Positions 45,708 through 52,401 of a stretch of 64,000 bases of DNA are shown here, piece by piece. Source of the stretch: Mesorhizobium sp. J8 (lineage in GTDB: Bacteria > Pseudomonadota > Alphaproteobacteria > Rhizobiales > Rhizobiaceae). The stretch covers positions 992,001 through 1,056,000 of the forward strand of contig NZ_AP024109.1 of NCBI RefSeq assembly GCF_016591715.1. Reading direction: 5' to 3'. The position numbers and the translations under genes were made by a program. Each line of letters starts with the position of its first letter. Positions within the stretch are counted from its first letter, which is position 1. The notes beneath the pieces were generated by a model. That model saw only the letters and a list, made by a program, of their open reading frames with translations. It was not told where the DNA came from and searched no databases.

Positions 45708-48257
45708 ATGCTGCGATGCTGCGCGCTGATTGCAGCCTTGATCCTCGTGGCCTTCACGACGGCGCAGGCCTGCGCGGATCGAAGGGTTGCCCTTGTCATC
45801 GGCAATTCGCAATACCGCGAAATCCCGGCGCTCAAGAATCCCGACAAGGATGCCGAGGATGTGTCGAACACCTTCCGGCTGGCCGGCTTCGATGTGTTCG
45901 TCGCCAAGGACCTCACCAAGCTCCAGTTCGAGAAGGAATTCCGCAATTATCTCGCGGCGGCCGACGGCGCGGATCTGGCGGTCGTCTATTATTCCGGTCA
46001 TGGCTTTCAGATCGGCGGCGAGAATTTCCTGATCCCGGTAGACGCGTCGCTCAAGGGCGCGGCCGACATCGAGGTCCAGGCGGTCAAGCTCGACGACGTC
46101 CTGCAGCAATTGCGCGCCAAATCGAAGATCCAGGTGATCATCCTCGACGCCTGCCGCAACAATCCGTTCCCGCGCAAGGATTACTGGCTGCGCGACCAGT
46201 TGATCGCGGCCGGCGGCACCGGCCTTGCCCAGGTGAAGAGTTCACTGAACACGCTGATCGCCTTCGCCACGGAACCCGGCGCTGTCGCCTATGACGGATC
46301 CGGCGATCTCAGCCCGTTTTCATCCGCTTTCTCCCGCCGCGCGCTGGCGCCGAACCAGGAGATACGCTCGGTGATGGCTGCCGTGCGCCGCGACGTGGTC
46401 GAGGCCACCAAGGGCGCGCAGGTTCCGTGGGAGAATTCCTCGCTGATCGACGAGGTGGTGCTGGTGCGCCGCGCCAGCCGGCCGGCTTTGCCGCCCGTGC
46501 TGGAAAAGACCGTGCCGTCGGGCGTCGGACCGGTCGCGCTCGACCTGCCGGTGCCGGTCGATGTCGATGGCGGCGCGGTCACCATCAGCATCGAAAGGCC
46601 GCCGGCGCTGGGACGTCTGGTCCTGGACGGCAAGCCTGTCGCGACGGGCGAGCCGATCGAGGGCAAGGATCTGCCGCGGCTCGCTATGGACGTGCCGAAG
46701 GGCGCTGACGCCGAGGACCAGGTCGACATGCTGGCCTACGCCACGCATGACGAGTGGGGCGGCGGATCGCAAGGCATACTGGTGTTCCGGGTCAAGAATG
46801 GCGAGGGTGCCGCGGGCAAGCAACTCGTGGCCTCGCTGGAGTCGGAGCAGAAACAGGAGGTGGCGGAGCGCGGCATCCACATCGCCGGCGCCGCCGAGGC
46901 GATCGAGAACCGCGACGTCAAGATTCCTGTCGGCGTCGGCCCGGTGCCGCTGAAGCTGAATGTCCCGACCAAGGACCCCGCTGTAAGCGTGAAGCTCGCG
47001 AGCTATCCGGCAACCGGCACGCTGTCCCTGCCGGACCGGACCTTGTCGCCGCAATCCAGCCTGATGGCCAGTGAAGTCGATCAACTGCGCTACGAACCGC
47101 AGATCGGCGCGGCAAAACCGTTGATCGTCGGCTTTGAGATCACGGCCGATAACACGTCGCCGAAGCCGGCGACGATGAAGCTCTCGCCGAGCGTCGATCC
47201 CTGCGACACGCAGGCAGGCGAACCGTTGGACCTGCAGGGCGTCGTCCCCGGCCTGTTGCCGAACGAAATCGGCGCCGGCGCGGTGGAAGCCTGCCAGGCG
47301 GCTGTGAAAGCCTATCCCGATGTCGCGCGCTTCCACTACGAGCTCGGTCGCGCGCTGCTCGCCGCTGGCAAGGTCGATGAGGCGAAGAAGGCGATCCAGC
47401 ACGCTGCCGACTTGGGGCATGTCCGAGCCATATTCGAGCTGGGTTATATCGCCTCTTCCGGAATAGGCACGGCAGTGGACCCAAGCAAGGCCAACAGTTT
47501 TTATGCGAAGGCCTCGGATAAAGGAGACCCCTATGGGATGACCGCCTGGGGCCGCGCTCTGTTCAACGGTCTCGGCGTTGAGCGCGATACCGGCAAGGGC
47601 CTCGACCTGCTGCTCAAGGCAGCGGCAATGGGGCATACCTACGCCATGAACGATCTCGCCGCGATCTTCACCGAAGGGCGCAATGGCGTGCCTGCCGACC
47701 CGGCGCGTGCCGTGGCCTTCCTCAAAGCGGGCGTGGAGCGACAGGATATGTATTCGATGAACATTCTCGGCCGCAATTATCTCAGCGGACGCGGCGTCGG
47801 GAAGGATCCGAAGCAGGCGCAGGCGCTGTTCCAGAAGGCGATGGACCTTGGCCAGCCCTATGCGCCCGGCAGTCTTGCGCGCATGTACCGGGATGGTGAC
47901 GGCGTCGACAAGAACCTTGTCGAGGCGCAGAGGCTGTTCGAGCTGGCGACAGACCGCGGCGACTATTCGGCAGCATATGATCGCGCGGCCATCGAAATGC
48001 AGAAGGGCGAGAAATCCGACCAGGCCATCGCCGTCCGGTATCTGGCGTTCGCGGCAGGACTCGATCTCCGCAACGAGTTGCCGAGCGCGCGAACGACGCT
48101 GGCGCGGTTCGGCGCCAAGCCGAAGTCGGCCGCGCTGAAGCAGCTGCGTTCCGAGCTCAAATCGAAAATCCCGGCGGGCGGCTCGGTCGACGACCAGTTG
48201 ATCAAGACGGCCAGAGCCGTCTGGGAGCAAGCCAATCCGCGTAGGGACCTGTTCTGA
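45708..48257 (+). CDS. Exported caspase-like protein with Sel1 repeats
   Basis: An 849-residue protein. A Sec signal peptide (MLRCCALIAALILVAFTTAQ, cleavage near residue 23) leads to a caspase-fold (peptidase C14) domain, about residues 25-260, with the catalytic dyad H98 (YYSGHGFQ) and C149 (ILDACRNNPF). A middle section (about 270-510) is Pro/Val-rich with two beta-type repeats (GVGPVALDLPVPV and GVGPVPLKLNVPT). From about residue 550 Sel1/TPR-like repeats follow, each with an ALFQKAxDLG-like or GLGVERDTGKG unit. Such proteins are exported and mediate protein contacts; the protease activity is untested. The next gene is only 17 bp away. Confidence 0.8.
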   Translation: MLRCCALIAALILVAFTTAQACADRRVALVIGNSQYREIPALKNPDKDAEDVSNTFRLAGFDVFVAKDLTKLQFEKEFRNYLAAADGADLAVVYYSGHGFQIGGENFLIPVDASLKGAADIEVQAVKLDDVLQQLRAKSKIQVIILDACRNNPFPRKDYWLRDQLIAAGGTGLAQVKSSLNTLIAFATEPGAVAYDGSGDLSPFSSAFSRRALAPNQEIRSVMAAVRRDVVEATKGAQVPWENSSLIDEVVLVRRASRPALPPVLEKTVPSGVGPVALDLPVPVDVDGGAVTISIERPPALGRLVLDGKPVATGEPIEGKDLPRLAMDVPKGADAEDQVDMLAYATHDEWGGGSQGILVFRVKNGEGAAGKQLVASLESEQKQEVAERGIHIAGAAEAIENRDVKIPVGVGPVPLKLNVPTKDPAVSVKLASYPATGTLSLPDRTLSPQSSLMASEVDQLRYEPQIGAAKPLIVGFEITADNTSPKPATMKLSPSVDPCDTQAGEPLDLQGVVPGLLPNEIGAGAVEACQAAVKAYPDVARFHYELGRALLAAGKVDEAKKAIQHAADLGHVRAIFELGYIASSGIGTAVDPSKANSFYAKASDKGDPYGMTAWGRALFNGLGVERDTGKGLDLLLKAAAMGHTYAMNDLAAIFTEGRNGVPADPARAVAFLKAGVERQDMYSMNILGRNYLSGRGVGKDPKQAQALFQKAMDLGQPYAPGSLARMYRDGDGVDKNLVEAQRLFELATDRGDYSAAYDRAAIEMQKGEKSDQAIAVRYLAFAAGLDLRNELPSARTTLARFGAKPKSAALKQLRSELKSKIPAGGSVDDQLIKTARAVWEQANPRRDLF

Positions 48258-48274
48258 TCAACAAGGAGGCAACG

Positions 48275-48541
48275 GTGGGCGGGCCATTGAAGAAGGCGAT
48301 CATCGCAGCATTTTTATCACTTGCGGTCGGGGGATGCACGACCGTGGCGCCCAGCATCGAGTCGGCGCCGGTAACAAAACACCGTACCAAGCACACTGGC
48401 GTGACGACGACGCCGAAGGTGGTCAAGCAGAAGAAAGTGACTGGCAAGAAACTGATTAAGCCGGTCAAAAACGAAACCACACCTGTCATCGCGCCGCTGG
48501 GAGGCGGCGGCAATGGTGGCGGCGGTGGTGGCGGGTGGTGA
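48275..48541 (+). CDS. Small lipoprotein with poly-glycine tail
   Basis: An 88-residue predicted lipoprotein: signal peptide ending in the lipobox LAVGGC (C21), then a Thr/Lys-rich linker (HRTKHTGVTTTPKVVKQKK) and a tail GGGGNGGGGGGGW. The start is GTG at 48275, with AAGGAGG at 48262-48268. The basic and glycine-rich tail may bind peptidoglycan, nucleic acid or nothing in particular. It sits 17 bp after the caspase-like gene, probably in the same transcript. Confidence 0.6.
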   Translation: MGGPLKKAIIAAFLSLAVGGCTTVAPSIESAPVTKHRTKHTGVTTTPKVVKQKKVTGKKLIKPVKNETTPVIAPLGGGGNGGGGGGGW

Positions 48542-48689
48542 CATCGCCCGACACTCGTGCTTCCCGACGCATGATGATTGTAGTCGCTTTCTCGCAGCCC
48601 GCCGTAACCGCTCGCCAAGCCGGGGCAAGTGCTCTATGCTCCCGCCACGTGCCGGTATCGAGATCGGGTTGTCCTGGCGGGGGCGTTCC

Positions 48690-49790
48690 ATGTTCGAAGT
48701 CGTTGCATTCTGGCAAAAGCTGCACGCCAAGGTCGTAGCTTTAGGCTCTATCCTTTCCACGCTGCTGGGGCTGCTGGTCTTCGGATTGGGGACCGCGAGC
48801 GCCGCGCCGAACTGGACGCTCGATCCGTCCGCCTCGGTGCTCACTTATCAGTCGGTCAAGAAGAACACGATCGTCGAGACCAACAAGATCAGGAACATCA
48901 CCGGCACGCTGAGTTCCGCCGGTGATGCCAAAATCAGCTTCGACCTCAATTCCGTCGACACCGGCGTCGATCTGCGCAACGTGCGCATGCGCTTCCTGTT
49001 CTTCGAGACCTTCACCTATCCGACGGCCGAGGTGACGGCGAAGGTGGACCCGGCGGCATTCGCCGACCTGCCGACCAAGCGCCGCGTCAAGACGACGTTG
49101 CCGTTCCACCTCAACCTGCATGGCGTCACCAAGGATCTGGAGGCGAGCGTCGTCGTCACCATGATCAGCGACACACAGGTCTCCGTCGCCTCGGAGGCGC
49201 CCGTCGCCGTCCATGTCGAGGACTTCGGGCTCTTGCCCAACATCGACAAATTGCAGCAGGCCGCCAATGTGACCAATATCGTGCCGACCGCATCGGTGTC
49301 GTTCGATTTCGTTTTCAACGCCGACGGCGGCAAGCCGGCCGCCGTGCAGACCGTTGCGGCATCGACCGCCGAGGTCGGTCCCGTCGCCACCGATGCGGCG
49401 AAAGCCAATTTCACCGACGAGGAGTGCCTCAACAGGTTTGCCGTGCTCTCGCGCACCGGCGCCATCTATTTCCGCCAGGCAAGCGCAAGGCTCGACGCGA
49501 AGAGCCGCCCGCTGCTGGCGGAGGTCGAGGGCGTTGTCGGCAAATGCCCGACGCTCAAGGTCGAGGTGTCGGGCTACACCGATTCCGACGGATCGCCCGA
49601 GGCGAACAAGGCGCTCTCCGAACGGCGGGCCAAGGCGGTCGCCGACGCGCTGATTGCCGACGGCGTTCCGCGCAGCCAGCTAAGCTCCGCCGGCTATGGC
49701 GAGGACAAGCCGGTCGCGGCCAACGACACGCCCAAGAACAAGGCGCTCAACCGGCGGATCGAATTCTCCGCCACGAAGCTCGCCAACTGA
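48690..49790 (+). CDS. YceI-OmpA fusion protein, exported
   Basis: A 366-residue protein. After a long signal/anchor (about residues 15-38, LGSILSTLLGLLVFGLGTAS) comes a YceI-like beta-barrel (NWTLDPSASVLTYQSVKKNT, then GVDLRNVRMRFLFFETFTYP), about residues 42-210, and an OmpA peptidoglycan-binding domain from about 245 (VEVSGYTDSDGSPEANKALS). YceI proteins bind isoprenoid-like ligands in the periplasm; the OmpA part would tether it to the cell wall. The fusion is unusual. It lies between the lipoprotein and the second caspase-like gene, all on the plus strand. Confidence 0.8.
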   Translation: MFEVVAFWQKLHAKVVALGSILSTLLGLLVFGLGTASAAPNWTLDPSASVLTYQSVKKNTIVETNKIRNITGTLSSAGDAKISFDLNSVDTGVDLRNVRMRFLFFETFTYPTAEVTAKVDPAAFADLPTKRRVKTTLPFHLNLHGVTKDLEASVVVTMISDTQVSVASEAPVAVHVEDFGLLPNIDKLQQAANVTNIVPTASVSFDFVFNADGGKPAAVQTVAASTAEVGPVATDAAKANFTDEECLNRFAVLSRTGAIYFRQASARLDAKSRPLLAEVEGVVGKCPTLKVEVSGYTDSDGSPEANKALSERRAKAVADALIADGVPRSQLSSAGYGEDKPVAANDTPKNKALNRRIEFSATKLAN

Positions 49791-49797
49791 GGTGGCG

Positions 49798-51036
49798 GTG
49801 AGTTCCGCTCCGATCGCCTTTTGCATTGGCATGTTTCGCGCCGCGGGGCTTGTGGCGCTTGCCCTGCTCTTGACGTTGACGGGCGCAAGCGCCGAGCGAC
49901 GCGTCGCGCTGGTGCTCGGCAACTCGCAATATCAGCACGCGGCGGCCCTTGCCAATCCGGCGCGGGATGGCCAAGCCATGGCCGAGCGGCTCAAGGACCT
50001 CGGCTTCGAGGTGGTTTCCGGCTTCGACCTCACCAAGCAGCAGACGCAGGCCACGGTCGCGCAGTTCGCAAAGCAGGTGCGGGGCGCCGACATCGCGCTT
50101 TTCTTCTATGCTGGCCATGGCCTGCAGGTTTCGGGCAAGAACTATCTGCTGCCGGTCGACGCCGCGCTCGAGGACGAGACCTCGCTCGACTTCGAGGCCG
50201 TATCGGTCGATTTCGTCCTGCGCCAGATGTCGCGTGAGACCAGCATAAGGCTGGTGTTCCTGGATGCGTGCCGGGACAACCCGCTTGCCGACGTGCTCGC
50301 GAAGAGCGCCGGCATAAAAGGCGCAAGCAGCGGCCTTGCCGAAATCCCGATCGAGAATGGCGGCGCCGGCACGCTGGTCGCTTTCGCCGCCAGCCCGAAC
50401 CAGCTGGCCTATGACGGTTCGGGCGATCACTCGCCTTTCACCACGGCGCTGCTCCAGCATATCGGCGAATCCAACGTCTCCATCACCGAAGCCATGAACA
50501 GGGTGACCAGCGACGTCTTCAAGGCGACCGCCGGCAAGCAGCGCCCTTGGATCAACGTCTCGCTGACCACCGAGGTGGTGCTGCACAAGGTCGATCTCAA
50601 CGCGCCGCTGATCGTCGGCGAGGCGAATCCGCCACAGGCCGAAGCCGGTTCCGAGACGCGCAATACCGGCGCTGCGCCCGGTCAGGCCGACGACCAGCTT
50701 GCCCTCAATGCGTTGCGCGAAAAGATCCCGAAGCTGGCGACGGACGGGCCGATCCTTTTCGATCGCCCGGTCAAGTTCGGCGACCCGGCGATCGACGGCA
50801 AGAGCATAGCCCAGTTGATCACGGGGGAGCCGCTTTTCAGCCCGGTCGAAGGCCTCGACAAATCGGTCTGGCAAGGCAAGCACTGCGATGGCTGTCACCA
50901 GTGGAACGAGACGCGCCTGTGCGATCAGGCCAAGAATTTCGCCGCCAACGATGTCTCCGTCCTGCGCCTGCAGCATCCGCTCGGCACCCGCTTCAAGGTC
51001 GCTTTGGCCAGATGGGCGCAAGGCGGCTGCAAATGA
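49798..51036 (+). CDS. Exported caspase-like protein with C-terminal CXXCH motif
   Basis: A 412-residue protein. A signal peptide (MFRAAGLVALALLLTLTGAS within residues 12-33) precedes a C14 caspase-like domain with H107 (FFYAGHGLQ) and C158 (VFLDACRDNP). After a low-complexity linker the last 80 residues hold KHCDGCHQWNETRLC, that is C363-x2-C366-H367 plus another cysteine, and a penultimate cysteine (AQGGCK). CXXCH is the c-type heme attachment motif, and the export signal would place it where cytochrome c maturation occurs; it could equally be a metal or disulfide motif. GTG 49798 has GAGG upstream; ATG 49831 is the alternative. Confidence 0.75.
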   Translation: MSSAPIAFCIGMFRAAGLVALALLLTLTGASAERRVALVLGNSQYQHAAALANPARDGQAMAERLKDLGFEVVSGFDLTKQQTQATVAQFAKQVRGADIALFFYAGHGLQVSGKNYLLPVDAALEDETSLDFEAVSVDFVLRQMSRETSIRLVFLDACRDNPLADVLAKSAGIKGASSGLAEIPIENGGAGTLVAFAASPNQLAYDGSGDHSPFTTALLQHIGESNVSITEAMNRVTSDVFKATAGKQRPWINVSLTTEVVLHKVDLNAPLIVGEANPPQAEAGSETRNTGAAPGQADDQLALNALREKIPKLATDGPILFDRPVKFGDPAIDGKSIAQLITGEPLFSPVEGLDKSVWQGKHCDGCHQWNETRLCDQAKNFAANDVSVLRLQHPLGTRFKVALARWAQGGCK

Positions 51037-51049
51037 TTGCCGGACTGCT

Positions 51050-51610
51050 CTAATACGCGTAGACCGATGGTCGTTGCGCTTCCATCTCCACCATCTGGAT
51101 GCCCATCTCGACGAAGGCGGAAAGCACACCAAAGCGGTCCGCGGTCGAGACGCGGGCGAGACCTGCCAGGATGCCGGCGTTGACGGCGTGAGCGGCGGGA
51201 AATCCGGTCGACAGCATGTCGAAGGCCGGGTCACGCCAGGCCGCCGACAGGGCGATCCATGCAGCCGGCGTGGCCGGCGACGGATCGACGGCGCTGCTCA
51301 GCGCCGCCCGATGGCGAGGATTGCCAGGTTCGCTCACCCAGTCGCTGACGAGCGCCAGCAGTTCGAGATCACTTGCGGCAAGGAGCTCGGCGAGATTGCT
51401 CAGGCATTCATGCCCCCACCAGACCGCGGCGCGCTCGGGCAGCAGGTAGGCGCAGAACGTGACGGCTTCCTCCGGCACACGCCCGGCGAGCAAAGCGCGG
51501 CAGAATTCCAGCGGGGGTTGGGCGGCAGCCGGCGATTTCATGTCCCGGGCGATCGCGGGACAGGCGAGAAACAGATCCTTCGCCGTTCTGTATCCGAGTT
51601 CATTGGCCAT
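51050..51610 (-). CDS. DUF6931-like protein
   Basis: A 186-residue cytosolic protein, helical and leucine/alanine-rich, with PLEFCRALLAGRVPEEAVTF and CAYLLPERAAVWWGHECLS. From memory this matches the DUF6931 family, found near type VI secretion or envelope genes in rhizobia; function unknown. ATG 51610 is used; a longer reading to 51637 adds nine residues. It faces the caspase-like gene tail to tail (13 bp). Confidence 0.55.
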   Translation of the reverse strand: MANELGYRTAKDLFLACPAIARDMKSPAAAQPPLEFCRALLAGRVPEEAVTFCAYLLPERAAVWWGHECLSNLAELLAASDLELLALVSDWVSEPGNPRHRAALSSAVDPSPATPAAWIALSAAWRDPAFDMLSTGFPAAHAVNAGILAGLARVSTADRFGVLSAFVEMGIQMVEMEAQRPSVYAY

Positions 51611-51719
51611 GGCCGCCACACCCCAGCACCGGCACAAACAGCACTGAAACCCGCGGCCAGGTGCCGGTCAAGCCTTAACCTTTAACAGGCCGCGCCCGTT
51701 GGCAACGTGCGCTTGTTCA

Positions 51720-51748
51720 CAGACAATCGTTTCGGGATTTGATATAGT
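51720..51748 (+). promoter_or_regulatory. Candidate promoter of the OmpA-family gene
   Basis: CAGACA (51720-51725) and TATAGT (51743-51748) are separated by exactly 17 bp, a fair -35/-10 pair. Transcription would begin near 51755, giving a leader of roughly 45 bases before the ATG at 51802, which has CAGGAG 8 bases upstream. Confidence 0.5.
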
Positions 51749-51801
51749 CGGCGCCAGCGAAAACCCGTTCAAACAGGCCCGTTCTAACAGGAGTGACGGT
51801 C

Positions 51802-52338
51802 ATGCGGTGGGGCAGTTCAGCCTTGGCATTGGCGGCCGTGCTTTTTTCAGCGCACGTTTACGCCGATCCGCTTCAGAAATCGGAAGACATCGTGAAATTC
51901 TTCGCCGGCCAAGGCAATCTTGGCGCCTCACGCGGCATCTGCGTCGGCACCGAGGAAGAGTGCAAGAGCAAGGCCGAGAAGAGCGAGGCGCCGCCCCAGA
52001 AGGCCGGCCTCGACATGATGATCAATTTCGCCCTGGATTCGGCCCAGCTCGACCAGACAGCGCGCGCGGAGCTGGACGAGTTCGCCAAGGCGCTGAAGGA
52101 CAACCGGCTGAGCACGTTCAGCTTCGTCGTCGAGGGCCACACCGATGCGACCGGCACGGATCGCTACAATCAGGACCTGTCGCAGCGAAGGGCGCAATCG
52201 GTAGCCGCCTTCCTCGAAGCCAACGGTGTTGAATCGGCGCGGCTCGAAGCGATCGGCCTCGGCAAGTCGCACCCGCGTGTCGCCAATCCCTACGATCCGG
52301 TCAACCGCCGCGTGGAAATGCGGATCAGGACCGAATAG
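51802..52338 (+). CDS. OmpA-family peptidoglycan-binding protein
   Basis: A 178-residue exported protein: signal peptide (MRWGSSALALAAVLFSAHVY, cleavage near ADP), a short linker with two cysteines (GICVGTEEECKSK) and an OmpA C-terminal domain (about 70-175) with FVVEGHTDATGTDRYNQDLS and a C-terminal NRRVEMRI. It would bind diaminopimelate peptidoglycan. ATG 51802 is preferred over GTG 51793 because CAGGAG then has proper spacing. It converges on the M23 gene with 63 bp between. Confidence 0.82.
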   Translation: MRWGSSALALAAVLFSAHVYADPLQKSEDIVKFFAGQGNLGASRGICVGTEEECKSKAEKSEAPPQKAGLDMMINFALDSAQLDQTARAELDEFAKALKDNRLSTFSFVVEGHTDATGTDRYNQDLSQRRAQSVAAFLEANGVESARLEAIGLGKSHPRVANPYDPVNRRVEMRIRTE

Positions 52339-52401
52339 GCCGCCGGCGCTGTCGTCGGCCGGCTCATCACGACGTGGCGGACGGCAGCGCTCCCTGTGGG
52401 C

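Noticed and set aside
46320..48230. Minus-strand ORF of 636 codons opposite the caspase-Sel1 gene
   Set aside because: The plus-strand frame has a signal peptide, caspase dyad and Sel1 repeats; the minus frame has no recognisable feature.
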